15,678 nt of DNA, taken from the NCBI GenBank assembly GCA_002292325.1, contig DBBR01000088.1, positions 1 through 15,678 of the forward strand. Reading direction: 5' to 3'. Below are positions 6,756 through 14,630 of this stretch, in pieces. How positions within the stretch are numbered: position 1 is the first letter of the stretch; every line of letters begins with the position of its first letter. Source of the DNA: Flavobacteriales bacterium UBA979. Its GTDB lineage: Bacteria; Bacteroidota; Bacteroidia; Flavobacteriales_D; Sanyastnellaceae. The notes beneath the pieces were generated by a model, which did not search any database, was not told the origin of the DNA, and worked only from the letters and a program-made list of their open reading frames with translations. The translations under genes and the position numbers were made by a program.

Positions 6756-8476
6756 GCGTTCCACGATTTTTCGGTGTCACTTACCAAAGATTCAGCTTGC
6801 TTGAGCATTTCATCTGGCTGCAAAACTTGTGCAGGGGCATACCTTGCCAAATCCAGGTCATCCAGCAATTTTTTCCACGAATCTGCCAATTCTGGGACAC
6901 GTGATTGCAACTCTCGCAACAGTGCATCGCGCTGCATTTGACTCGAATTCCATTCCAATTTTGCAAGCAGGTACTGTTCCAAACCTGCACCGAGGGCGGG
7001 ATAAAAAGCATCAGGCGTCTTGACTTGATTGCGGGCCGTTCTCAGCTCCTTGCGGATGTTTTGACGGGCTTTTCTTTTGCGAGCACCTTTAGGATTTCGT
7101 GCCCATTCTTCTTTCCGTCTTCGCATCAATGCAGCGAGTCCAAAGAGGAGAGGGCCTACCGCAAGGAGTCCGGCAGTGAGCGGTTTGCGATGATCCCATC
7201 TCGCTTTAGGGAGGCAAGGGCCACCCCATTCTGTATGAATGAAGTTGATGTCTTGATTCAGGACCTGAACGTCGGTTTTGGCGTTGTAGTTGACAGGGCT
7301 TGAAGATTCTGTGTCATTTCGCTGCACGTTTAACTTCAATGTGGGAGCTCCCAATTCACTGTACGCATTCGTTCGCCAATTGAACCATTGGCCCGAAGGC
7401 ATGGGCATGGGATATTCACCGGGAGCGCGGGGAATGATGACATAGCGAAACGTCCGGCTCCCTGATTCCCCTGTTTCGGATAGTTTGATGCGGTCAATGA
7501 CTTCCGGGTCGAATACTTCAAATTCCCCTGGCCAAGTGAGATCAGGACTTTGAATGAACTTGAGATTCCCTTCCCCAGAAAAGGTCAGATCGAATGTGAC
7601 GGCTTCATTGGTGGTGCACTCACTTTGAGATTGCTTCGCCGTGACACGCAACCGGCCAAACGAACCCAAAAATGATCTTGGAATGGGCTCGGGAAGGGGA
7701 GTAACATTGATTTTGACGGGATCCGCAGAGGCAGTTACATTTTTTCCATCAAAAAAACTGGTGCGCATATAGCCGACTAAATCAAACCCTTCAATGGTCA
7801 GCGTACCCGTTTGCTGTGGGAAAAGTACCATCGTTCGTACGTTGGCGACGTTGTATCGTTTCCCTGAAATTATTTGAGGCTCCCAGCGAGGCTCAGAAGT
7901 CTCTACTGTTTCCTTCCAAAACCCGGGAGTCTCGGGAATATTGAAGTTCCTGACATCTAAATTATTGGCTCGGTTGAAGATTTTGAAAGAAACAATCAGG
8001 GGTTCGCCAATGTGAACACTTCGCTTCGAAGTTTCTATGATGCAGGCGACATTGCCTAAGTCTCGCTGTCCTCCTTTCTTCTTGGTTTGACTTCTCGCTG
8101 CAACCTGAATCGTGAATGCCTTGCTCTTGACGGGGTTTTTGGACCCCTTTATTTCATAAGCGGGTACCGTGATGTTCGTCTTGCCTGTCACCTGATATGT
8201 GTAGGTGTAGGATTGTTCTGAGGTTCGAGTGCCATTGTAGAAGGAGGTGCTGTTCGAGGTGCTGGGTCCGAAGAGCAACTTAAGTCCTTTGATGTTGGGC
8301 GCTTCAATGTTTTGCCTCATGTTCTTGAAAAGAAACGTGAGTTGCACTTGCTCTCCGGTTTGGACAGGATTGCGGTTCACGCTGACCTCAAAAGCTTCTT
8401 GGGCGCCAGCCGTAAAGCAGGTTAGCAAGAGAAATACCATCCCGAGGATGCGCGATGCTGTGAAGTGCTGTTGCAT
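6752..8476 (-). CDS. batD: BatD: large exported membrane protein of the Bat operon
   Basis: 574 residues from the ATG at 8476; the start shares one base with the batC stop (TAATG). A TTG two codons upstream is the longer alternative. The signal peptide ends around TAGAQ (about residue 24). The long extracytoplasmic part opens with FEVSVNRNPVQTGEQVQLTFLF, the conserved BatD beginning, and consists of beta-rich, Ig-like segments (for example NVACIIETSKRSVHIGEPLIVSF, and a later DLTFSGEGNLKFIQSPDL). A single membrane helix lies near 434-455 (LLAVGPLLFGLAALM). It is followed by a basic, helical cytoplasmic tail (RRRKEEWARNPKGARKRKARQ) that ends in a domain with AGLEQYLLAKL. Length and layout fit BatD (about 550-600 residues). 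BatD is thought to work with the VWA proteins BatA and BatB at the inner membrane, but its mechanism is unresolved. It overlaps batE by 4 bases. Confidence 0.92.
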   Translation of the reverse strand: MQQHFTASRILGMVFLLLTCFTAGAQEAFEVSVNRNPVQTGEQVQLTFLFKNMRQNIEAPNIKGLKLLFGPSTSNSTSFYNGTRTSEQSYTYTYQVTGKTNITVPAYEIKGSKNPVKSKAFTIQVAARSQTKKKGGQRDLGNVACIIETSKRSVHIGEPLIVSFKIFNRANNLDVRNFNIPETPGFWKETVETSEPRWEPQIISGKRYNVANVRTMVLFPQQTGTLTIEGFDLVGYMRTSFFDGKNVTASADPVKINVTPLPEPIPRSFLGSFGRLRVTAKQSQSECTTNEAVTFDLTFSGEGNLKFIQSPDLTWPGEFEVFDPEVIDRIKLSETGESGSRTFRYVIIPRAPGEYPMPMPSGQWFNWRTNAYSELGAPTLKLNVQRNDTESSSPVNYNAKTDVQVLNQDINFIHTEWGGPCLPKARWDHRKPLTAGLLAVGPLLFGLAALMRRRKEEWARNPKGARKRKARQNIRKELRTARNQVKTPDAFYPALGAGLEQYLLAKLEWNSSQMQRDALLRELQSRVPELADSWKKLLDDLDLARYAPAQVLQPDEMLKQAESLVSDTEKSWNA

Positions 8477-9339
8477 TACCAATCCTTCTCTATTTTTTTC
8501 TTTTTGCCTTGACTCTTAGCTCGCATCAGTTTGGCTTGAACTTCTTCTTCGCCACGTTCCAGGCTTTCCAAGATACGCTCCATATCTTCTTTTGATATTT
8601 GGCCTTCAATTTGTTCAGGAGCTGCTGGCTGCTCCTGCTCTTGCTCCTGCTGTCCTTCCTCTCCCTCGTTCTGCCCGTCTTCTCCTTGCTGCTCTTGTTC
8701 GTCGTCTCCTTGATCTCCTTCGCTCTGCTCGTCTTCTCCTTGCTGTTCTTGTTCCTGTTCTTGCTCGCCTTCGTTCTCGTTCTGTTCGTTCTCGTTTTGT
8801 TCCTGCTCGTTCTGATCTTGCTCGTTCTGATCTTGCTCGTTCTGCTCTTGCTCGTTCTGTTCTTGCTCGTTCTGTTCTTGCTGCTCGTTGAGCATTCGAA
8901 GGGCATGCGATAAATTGTAACGTGCGGCTTCATTTTGCGGATTAACCCGCAAGGCTGACTTATACGCTTCAATGGCTTCTTCGAAGTCTTGCTCCATCAA
9001 CAGGGTGTTTCCAATGTTATGCCAAGCGTCCGATTGCATTTGAGCATCATCGTTTCCTTTGATGGATTTCTGGAACGCTTGGCGGGCTTCCTGGCCCTTG
9101 TCTCCCGACTCCATCAAAGCCCTTCCTCGGTTATACGATGCCACGGCAGCAAGCGTGGAATGGGATTCACCTTGTGCAAACAAGCTATCCGCACCGGTCT
9201 CCCCGCGCTCGAACTGATCAATTCCTTCAATGATGGATTCTTTTGCCGCATAATCTCCTCCTTGAGCGAGAGCGATCAACGGAAACCCAAGGAATGTCAC
9301 TACACGGCCTATTTTTCTGAGCTTTATGAAGAACTTCAT
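8476..9339 (-). CDS. batC: BatC: exported TPR protein with a long Glu/Gln/Asn-rich tract
   Basis: 287 residues from the ATG at 9339, which overlaps the batB stop as ATGA; the open frame runs further upstream only because it lies inside batB. A signal peptide (about 1-26, ends LIALAQ) is followed by TPR repeats at about 65-150 (ASYNRGRALMESGDKGQEARQAFQKSI, then AWHNIGNTLLMEQDFEEAIEAYKSALRVNPQN). Residues about 151-248 are an extreme low-complexity segment of Glu, Gln, Asn, Asp and Gly. The C-terminus is the conserved BatC tail: QISKEDMERILESLERGEEEVQAKLM and a lysine-rich end finishing IEKDW. BatC is thought to act as a periplasmic TPR scaffold for BatA, BatB and BatD. The tract is acidic and probably disordered; related proteins have shorter versions, and its length here is encoded by a DNA tandem repeat. 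Confidence 0.92.
   Translation of the reverse strand: MKFFIKLRKIGRVVTFLGFPLIALAQGGDYAAKESIIEGIDQFERGETGADSLFAQGESHSTLAAVASYNRGRALMESGDKGQEARQAFQKSIKGNDDAQMQSDAWHNIGNTLLMEQDFEEAIEAYKSALRVNPQNEAARYNLSHALRMLNEQQEQNEQEQNEQEQNEQDQNEQDQNEQEQNENEQNENEGEQEQEQEQQGEDEQSEGDQGDDEQEQQGEDGQNEGEEGQQEQEQEQPAAPEQIEGQISKEDMERILESLERGEEEVQAKLMRAKSQGKKKKIEKDW
8776..8880 (-). repeat. Seven 15-bp tandem repeat units inside batC
   Basis: Seven contiguous 15-base units with core ctcgttctgntcttg begin at 8776, 8791, 8806, 8821, 8836, 8851 and 8866. The five units from 8806 onward are nearly identical. On the minus strand they encode the pentapeptides QEQNE, QDQNE or NEQNE. Because the unit is a multiple of three, gain or loss of copies would lengthen or shorten the acidic tract without breaking the frame. 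Confidence 0.92.
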
Positions 9340-10508
9340 GCGCTTAGGTTTTTTGATGAAACAAAAGGCCAATGAAGAAGGCTTTCCAGTGCAATGAGAA
9401 TCAAAGCCAACAAGAAAAACCAACGGAATTGATGATCAAATTCTGTGTAGGCAACGGTTGAAATTTCCGCTTGTTCTAGCGCTGCCATTGCACCAAGGAC
9501 CGGAGCGATGTTTACAAATCCGATGCCAGCTTGAACATAAGTGCCTTTTCCAGCTTCTGCCACTTGAATCAATGTTGCCTCATCCAATGCTGTTACAACC
9601 GGGTCGCCATCGCCATCTTGTTTAAAGCCCCTCGGTCTCCCAAGGCGATCATACAGCGGAATCGGTGCGCCTGAGGTCGTTCCCATGCCGATGGCATGCA
9701 CCTCGATGCCACGTGTCGAAACAGATTCGGCCATTTCAACAGCATCGTCCTCGTGGTTTTCTCCATCTGTCAGAATGATGATCATTTTGGAAGCAGCAGA
9801 TTCGGGATCAAACCCATCGGCACAAACTTCAATGGCACGGCCCACAGCCGTTCCTTGGATCGGAACTAAATCAGTGGTGACCCCATCCAGGAACAATTTA
9901 AGGGCTCCATAATCCGTGGTAATGGGACACTGGACAAATGCATCACCCGCAAAAATGACCAGTCCCACACGGTCACCTTCTAATTCATTGACCATACGCT
10001 GAATGCTTTGTTTGGCCAAATCCAATCGGCTCGCACCCGTGTCTTCCGCTTTCATGCTGGTCGACACGTCCAAAGCAATCATGACGTCCACACCTTCACT
10101 CTTCACCTCTTTTAGGCGAGCGCCCACTTTCAAGTCCAATACACCAATCAATATGCTCGCAAACGCTAACCGCCAGAGGAAGAACCTCCAACCGTGCAAT
10201 TGAGGCCGCCAGGATGGGAAGAGCCGGGGCCATAATTCTTGATCCGCCAAAGTCTTCGCCCAAATTTGTTTCTGCCTCAATCCCAAGATGAAAAAAACCA
10301 GAGAAGCGGGCAGGAGAAGCAAAGCACCCCACCAATCACTTTGCTCAAGCTGAACATTGGGCGCTACGCGTTGCACGCCATACCACGTGAGCAAAATGGC
10401 CAGCCAAAACCCAATTTCAGCCAAGATCAGTCCAACGCTCTGAGAAAAGACCCGAAAGCGCAGGGATGAAGAACGATCAGTGGATGATGGAGGGGCCGGT
10501 TTCTTCAT
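9336..10508 (-). CDS. batB: BatB: VWA-domain membrane protein
   Basis: 390 residues from the ATG at 10508, overlapping the batA stop as ATGA. Two N-terminal membrane helices at about 24-45 and 60-77 and a third hydrophobic segment near 108-126 precede a VWA domain at about 139-330. A complete MIDAS metal site is visible: DVSTS (Asp147, Ser149, Ser151), Thr220 in QGTAVG, and Asp248 in LTDGENH. A C-terminal membrane helix lies at about 362-380 (FRWFFLLALILIALESLL). This is the classic BatB arrangement, with the VWA domain held between membrane anchors. A divalent metal in the MIDAS site would mediate contact with partner proteins, presumably BatA, BatC or BatD. It is a tandem paralogue of batA but is distinguished by its YDRLGRPRGFKQDGDGDPVVT insertion and by gene order. 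Confidence 0.93.
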   Translation of the reverse strand: MKKPAPPSSTDRSSSLRFRVFSQSVGLILAEIGFWLAILLTWYGVQRVAPNVQLEQSDWWGALLLLPASLVFFILGLRQKQIWAKTLADQELWPRLFPSWRPQLHGWRFFLWRLAFASILIGVLDLKVGARLKEVKSEGVDVMIALDVSTSMKAEDTGASRLDLAKQSIQRMVNELEGDRVGLVIFAGDAFVQCPITTDYGALKLFLDGVTTDLVPIQGTAVGRAIEVCADGFDPESAASKMIIILTDGENHEDDAVEMAESVSTRGIEVHAIGMGTTSGAPIPLYDRLGRPRGFKQDGDGDPVVTALDEATLIQVAEAGKGTYVQAGIGFVNIAPVLGAMAALEQAEISTVAYTEFDHQFRWFFLLALILIALESLLHWPFVSSKNLSA

Positions 10509-11584
10509 AGCAGGGTTCGAATGGCGAATTGTCGCAAGAAAAACTCCAAGAAAAAAGCGAAGGCAGCAGCCAGGGCAAAGGGAAGAAATTCTTCGGTTTT
10601 CTGGTTGTACCTCAACACATTAAATTGGGTTTTTTCGAGCTGGTCAATTTCTTTGTAAATGCTGGAGAGCTTATCCTCACTTGTTGCCCGGAAGTAACGA
10701 CCTCCTGTCGAAGAGGCGATGTTCTTCAAAACGTCCTCATCGATTTTGACTTCAATCCAATCGTATTGGTAGGTGTTCCCGACTTTGCTTACAGGGCTTC
10801 GGGCCTTGCCGATGGATCCAACACCAATCGTGTACACTCGAATGTTATTGAGCTTTGCTAATTGAGCGGCATCGAGCGGTTCAATTTGTCCTGAATTATT
10901 TACTCCGTCTGTCAGTAAAATAATGACTTTGCTTTCGGCTTCGGATTCTTTCAGGCGATTGACAGCGGTAGCGAGGCCCATTCCAATTGCGGTTCCGCCT
11001 TCGAGCAATCCTGTTTCAAGTTGGGCGATGCCATTCATCACAACCCGTTGGTCCGTGGTCAATGGAATTTGTGTGAACGCTTCGCCTTCGTATGCCACTA
11101 CACCGACCCGGTCATTGGGACGCTCTTCAACAAAAGTGGAAGCGACAGCCTTGGATGCCTCTAGGCGATTTGGATCGAAGTCCTTGCTGAGCATGGAGGC
11201 GGATAAGTCGATGCTCAGAACGATGTCAATGCCTTCCCGCGTCAAATCTTCCACTGAAGAAGATGATTGAGGTTGCGCTGCTGCAATGCTCAGCAACCCC
11301 AAGGTCAACGTACGAAGTCCGAACGGGATTTCGGGAATGCTTTGGAATCCCATGGTCTTCCAGGTTAGCTGACTCTCGGTAGATTCCCAACTCCAAACCA
11401 ATCCAGAAAATCCTGCTTTTGTTTGGATGGCCAGGCGAAACGTGACGTGCAAAATGGCAAGTGTTCCGAACCAAAGCCAAACGGGATGAGCGAACTCAAA
11501 ATGTTGGCCGGCATACGTGTATGCAGAACCCAATATCAGGAGCGCCGCAACATGAGGAAGGAGTGTGGCCAGGGTTCGCATCAT
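10505..11584 (-). CDS. batA: BatA: VWA-domain membrane protein
   Basis: 359 residues from the ATG at 11584, overlapping the previous stop as ATGA; the next codon is also ATG. Hydrophobic helices lie at about 5-24, 35-52 and 89-103. The VWA domain (about 118-310) has an intact MIDAS: IDLSAS (Asp126, Ser128, Ser130), Thr198 in GGTAIG, and Asp226 in LTDGVNN. A membrane helix ends the protein (about 335-352, FALAAAFAFFLEFFLRQF). The YDWIEVKIDEDVLKNIASSTGGRYFRA segment before the last helix is typical of BatA. Known family context: BatA and BatB are thought to form a complex at the inner membrane, activated or remodelled by the MoxR ATPase encoded upstream. Sequence and position both support the assignment. 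Confidence 0.93.
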   Translation of the reverse strand: MMRTLATLLPHVAALLILGSAYTYAGQHFEFAHPVWLWFGTLAILHVTFRLAIQTKAGFSGLVWSWESTESQLTWKTMGFQSIPEIPFGLRTLTLGLLSIAAAQPQSSSSVEDLTREGIDIVLSIDLSASMLSKDFDPNRLEASKAVASTFVEERPNDRVGVVAYEGEAFTQIPLTTDQRVVMNGIAQLETGLLEGGTAIGMGLATAVNRLKESEAESKVIILLTDGVNNSGQIEPLDAAQLAKLNNIRVYTIGVGSIGKARSPVSKVGNTYQYDWIEVKIDEDVLKNIASSTGGRYFRATSEDKLSSIYKEIDQLEKTQFNVLRYNQKTEEFLPFALAAAFAFFLEFFLRQFAIRTLL

Positions 11585-12564
11585 TCACTAGATTCAGTTG
11601 CGTGAATTGCTGTGAGCTCTACGAATCGGATGCTGCGCTCGATGACGCGGTGATGATCATCCGTCTTCGGCGATAGCTTGGCGAACTTGACCAAATCAGT
11701 CAGCGTCAATACTTCGAAAATCAATTCTTTTTCCTCCCGGCGAATGGGCAGGTGCTCTATGCCATTTCGGATTTCATCCGTAGACCGTTCCATGGCCGGA
11801 AAATCAAACCGGCCTTCAAGATAAGCGCGTAAGGTGATGCTCACGGACGCATGATGTTCCTTCACAAGTCCTTGTTTCCAAATCGCGTCAGCTTGGATGC
11901 GCTCCAGTTCTCTCAAGGCCCTAATGTGAGCCAATTCAACAGGCTCTGACAGAATCTCAGCGGCCGAGGGGCTGATTGATTTGTTTTTGAGTTTTTGGAC
12001 GACCCAAAACATCAGGCCTGCCAATGCCAAAATTCCAGCAATCAGAGGGAGCCATTTTTTTATCCTTTCCTGCCACGTCCACTGAACCTGCCGGATTTGC
12101 GCAGGTGCTGCAATTTTCCCTGCTTCCCCGGGTGGGCTGAGTCGGACTTCGAGTAACACGGGGTTGGAATTCAACGTATCGACACCATTCCATACCAATT
12201 TGATGGGGGGGATGGCCCTAAAACCACTGTCCCAGCTGGTGACGAGGAGTGTTTGTTTCACCCGGATGAGATTCTTTCCATTGGATGCTTCTAAAGCCGA
12301 AGTATCAAGAGGCAGTCGTTCCAGAATCTCCAACCCTCCCGAGAGTGTGTCGCCCCAATTGGGCCAAGAAAAGGCTCCGAATCCCATCGCTAGGTCTCGG
12401 TCTGCATAGATGCTCAACGATGCAGGAGCGCCAATGGCAATGGCATTGGTATCCAATTCCATGGTGACAGATTGCGCGGTGACGGATTGCGCTGTGAAGG
12501 AACAGATTCCCGTCGCCATCCAGAGCATCAGGCTCCACTTGCTGAGGCGATTTCTCTTATCCAC
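11581..12564 (-). CDS. DUF4381-like membrane protein of the MoxR/Bat operon
   Basis: 327 residues from a GTG at 12564, which overlaps the DUF58 stop by 8 bases (GTGGATAA). No ATG gives a better signal sequence: the basic start MDKRNRLSKW followed by the hydrophobic LMLWMATGICSFTA fits a signal peptide. The extracytoplasmic part (about 33-160) is beta-rich. A membrane helix lies at about 171-190 (WLPLIAGILALAGLMFWVVQ). The cytoplasmic helical tail carries the DUF4381-like core: LAHIRALRELERIQ (211-224) and SITLRAYLEGRFDFPAMERSTDEI (242-265). DUF4381 proteins are regular members of MoxR-DUF58-VWA operons, with unknown biochemical role. In layout it is a smaller analogue of BatD. The signal region contains a tandem duplication (TAQSV twice) just around the likely cleavage site. 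Confidence 0.82.
   Translation of the reverse strand: MDKRNRLSKWSLMLWMATGICSFTAQSVTAQSVTMELDTNAIAIGAPASLSIYADRDLAMGFGAFSWPNWGDTLSGGLEILERLPLDTSALEASNGKNLIRVKQTLLVTSWDSGFRAIPPIKLVWNGVDTLNSNPVLLEVRLSPPGEAGKIAAPAQIRQVQWTWQERIKKWLPLIAGILALAGLMFWVVQKLKNKSISPSAAEILSEPVELAHIRALRELERIQADAIWKQGLVKEHHASVSITLRAYLEGRFDFPAMERSTDEIRNGIEHLPIRREEKELIFEVLTLTDLVKFAKLSPKTDDHHRVIERSIRFVELTAIHATESSE
12464..12493 (-). repeat. 15-bp tandem duplication at the signal-peptide end of the DUF4381-like gene
   Basis: Two adjacent 15-base copies (12464-12478 and 12479-12493) with core gattgcgc differ at only two positions. They encode TAQSV twice in the protein (about residues 24-33), duplicating a plausible signal peptidase cleavage sequence. 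This looks like a recent slippage event without obvious functional cost. Confidence 0.8.
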
Positions 12565-13423
12565 GGCGATCGAACAATTGCATCAACGGTTGAACATAGG
12601 GCCGGTCTGTGCAGAGCACGGCTTGGTCGACACCTGAACGAGCGAAGATCGCCTTTAACTCGGCTTCGCGTATTTTCTCTTGTTTGGCGTGGTTCTCCCG
12701 GGTTTTTCTTCGGCCAGTAAAGACCCATTTCGCATGACCTGTTTCGGGGTCTTGCACGACAATCCATCCGATCGAAGGCAGCATCCGATCGAGTGGATCG
12801 GTCACACGCAGGGCGACTAGGTCATGTTTTCTTCCTGCTTGCCGGAGTGTCTTATCGAATTCAACATCCCTGAAGTCTGAAATCAGAAACGCGATGGTTC
12901 TTTTCTTCATAGCCGATAAGAAGTGGCTGAGTGCGGAGTCAATGTTGGTTCCTTTGCCTTCTGGTTCAATTTCAATGATTTCTCGAATGATGCGCAGGAT
13001 GTGCGAGCGTCCTTTCTTGGGAGGTATGAAACGCTCGATGCGGTCACTGAATAAGATGGCCCCTACCTTATCGTTGTTGCCCATGGCACTGAATGCGAGC
13101 AGTGCACTTAATTCAATGATGAGGTCACGTTTGCTTTTTTGACGGGTTCCTGTAGAGTTTGAGCCGCTTACATCGATGAGTAAAAAAACGGTCAATTCCC
13201 GTTCCTCCTCGAAGACTTTGACATAAGGATGCCCCATCCGTGCAGTCACGTTCCAGTCAATGGTACGGATTTCATCACCGTGCTGGTATTCTCTGTTTTC
13301 ACTGAATGCCATCCCACGTCCCTTGAATGCACTGTGGTATTCTCCAGAGAATATCCGGTCACTCAGTCCTCGGGTTTTTAATTCAACCCGACGTACACGC
13401 TGAATCAGTTCTGCTGTGTCCAT
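12557..13423 (-). CDS. DUF58 (VWA-like) cytoplasmic protein of the MoxR/Bat operon
   Basis: 288 residues from the ATG at 13423, 29 bases after the moxR stop. The conserved DUF58 block is unmistakable: FKGRGMAFSENREYQHGDEIRTIDWNVTAR (about 33-62) and YVKVFEEERE (67-76). It runs into a VWA-type fold with a MIDAS-like DVSGS (Asp84, Ser86, Ser88), then GTNIDSAL and ISDFRDVEF. There is no signal peptide or membrane helix, so it acts in the cytoplasm. DUF58 proteins are almost always encoded next to MoxR and are thought to be its adaptor or target in assembling or activating membrane partners. It overlaps the next gene by 8 bases. No strong Shine-Dalgarno sequence precedes the start, as is usual in Bacteroidota. 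Confidence 0.92.
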   Translation of the reverse strand: MDTAELIQRVRRVELKTRGLSDRIFSGEYHSAFKGRGMAFSENREYQHGDEIRTIDWNVTARMGHPYVKVFEEERELTVFLLIDVSGSNSTGTRQKSKRDLIIELSALLAFSAMGNNDKVGAILFSDRIERFIPPKKGRSHILRIIREIIEIEPEGKGTNIDSALSHFLSAMKKRTIAFLISDFRDVEFDKTLRQAGRKHDLVALRVTDPLDRMLPSIGWIVVQDPETGHAKWVFTGRRKTRENHAKQEKIREAELKAIFARSGVDQAVLCTDRPYVQPLMQLFDRRG

Positions 13424-13452
13424 GTTGCAGGATTACGCGAATCAAATGTGCC

Positions 13453-14553
13453 TCAAGGCACTTGAACGTTGTCCATGATTTCGGTCACAATTTGCTCCGT
13501 GCTGATGTTTTCAGCTTCAGCTTCAAACGTCAAACCAATGCGGTGTCGCAGCACATCCATGGCCACGGCGCGGACATCTTCTGGGGTCACATAGCCTCGA
13601 TGATTTAAGAATGCATGCGCTTTAGATGCTACACCCAATCCGATGCTGGCACGGGGAGAAGCCCCAAAATTGATGAGCTGTGAAAGATGCCCCATTCCAT
13701 ATTGACCGGGCTCACGTGTGGCAAAAACCAAGTCGACGATGTACCGCTCGATTTTTTCATCGAGGTAAATTTCCTTGACCAACTTCCGCGCTAAAATCAC
13801 GTCGCTTGGTTGAACCACCGGCTGGGGTTTAGGTAAACCTTCAGGTGACAAGTTGGCCCGAACGATTTGCTGTTCTTCTGATTTAGTCGGGTATCCGATC
13901 ACTACCTTCAGAAGAAATCGATCGACCTGCGCTTCGGGAAGAGGGTATGTCCCTTCTTGTTCAACCGGGTTTTGGGTGGCAAGGACGAGGAACGGCTCTG
14001 GCAGCGGGTAAGACTCGGGTCCGATGGTCACTTGTCGCTCCTGCATGGCCTCCAGGAGTGCGCTTTGCACTTTGGCTGGGGCTCGGTTGATCTCATCAGC
14101 GAGAACGAAATTGGCGAAAATCGGACCTTTCTTAACACTGAAAGATTCGGATTTTTGATTGTAGATCATGGTTCCCACCAAATCAGCTGGAAGTAAATCC
14201 GGTGTGAATTGGATGCGGCTGAACTGTCCTTCAATGGATTCGGATAGACTTTTGATGGCCAGTGTTTTGGCCAATCCAGGAACCCCCTCAAGTAAAACGT
14301 GCCCGTTTCCCAATAGGCCGATGAGCAAGCGGTCCACCATGCTGCTTTGTCCGACAATGACTTTGTTTAACTCCATGCGGAGTAAATCAATGAATTGACT
14401 TGCCTGTCCAATGCGCTCATTCAAAGCGCGGATGTCGGGAGCAGCATTCGACGGGGTAGAGGCGTCGGCGGAATCTGCCACCAGATCTCCTGCCATTGTT
14501 TCGCCCGAAATTTGATTTGATTCTTGTTCCATTTGGTTTGATCCTTGGGTCAT
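13453..14553 (-). CDS. moxR: MoxR-type AAA+ ATPase, first gene of the Bat operon
   Basis: 366 residues if started at the ATG at 14553; the open frame reaches an ATG at 14613 (386 residues), and ATGs at 14532 and 14496 are also in frame. I chose 14553 because the extra 20 residues look unlike the family and a -7-like element (14571-14578) lies just upstream. In this numbering: Walker A GVPGLAKT (90-97), Walker B FVLADE (149-154), sensor-1 region LATQNPVE (191-198), and the conserved EAQVDRFLL with Arg212. IQFTPDLLPADLVG, typical of MoxR, sits between the Walker motifs. The N-terminus before about residue 40 is rich in Ser, Gln, Asn and Ala and probably disordered. MoxR ATPases hydrolyse ATP to remodel or insert metal into VWA-domain partners; here those are presumably DUF58, BatA and BatB. 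Family call is certain; start is uncertain. Confidence 0.93.
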   Translation of the reverse strand: MTQGSNQMEQESNQISGETMAGDLVADSADASTPSNAAPDIRALNERIGQASQFIDLLRMELNKVIVGQSSMVDRLLIGLLGNGHVLLEGVPGLAKTLAIKSLSESIEGQFSRIQFTPDLLPADLVGTMIYNQKSESFSVKKGPIFANFVLADEINRAPAKVQSALLEAMQERQVTIGPESYPLPEPFLVLATQNPVEQEGTYPLPEAQVDRFLLKVVIGYPTKSEEQQIVRANLSPEGLPKPQPVVQPSDVILARKLVKEIYLDEKIERYIVDLVFATREPGQYGMGHLSQLINFGASPRASIGLGVASKAHAFLNHRGYVTPEDVRAVAMDVLRHRIGLTFEAEAENISTEQIVTEIMDNVQVP

Positions 14554-14570
14554 TTGCCTTCGAGGTCCTG

Positions 14571-14578
14571 CGAATATA
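14571..14578 (-). promoter_or_regulatory. Possible -7 promoter element for the moxR/Bat operon
   Basis: On the minus strand the sequence reads TATATTCG, one mismatch from the Bacteroidota -7 consensus TAnnTTTG. Transcription would begin roughly 10 bases before the ATG at 14553. I find no matching TTG/TTTG -33 box at the expected distance, so this is only suggestive. Only 17 bases separate the longest moxR frame from the divergent pyrophosphohydrolase gene, so promoters for both directions must lie inside or next to the annotated starts. Confidence 0.35.
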
Positions 14579-14630
14579 CCTTTCGGGCTTGAGCCGCGTT
14601 CGGTCCACTTCATAAAATCATGTTAAAGCC

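Noticed and set aside
8776..8880. A CRISPR array, because of regularly spaced repeats.
   Set aside because: The units are contiguous 15-base repeats without spacers, in frame with BatC.
8592..8913. Leucine-rich open frames on the plus strand opposite batC (99 and 104 codons) that look like membrane proteins.
   Set aside because: They are the antisense reading of the E/Q/N repeat in batC (gag/cag/aac codons reverse to ctc/ctg/gtt), so the leucines are a composition artefact.
8476..9423. A longer BatC beginning 28 codons upstream (MVFLVGFDSH).
   Set aside because: The extension lies inside batB and would bury the signal peptide; the ATG at 9339 overlaps the batB stop as ATGA like the neighbouring junctions.
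9336..11584. batA and batB as a recent gene duplication or assembly error.
   Set aside because: The two VWA proteins differ widely in sequence and membrane layout, and the tandem pair is the normal arrangement in Bat operons.
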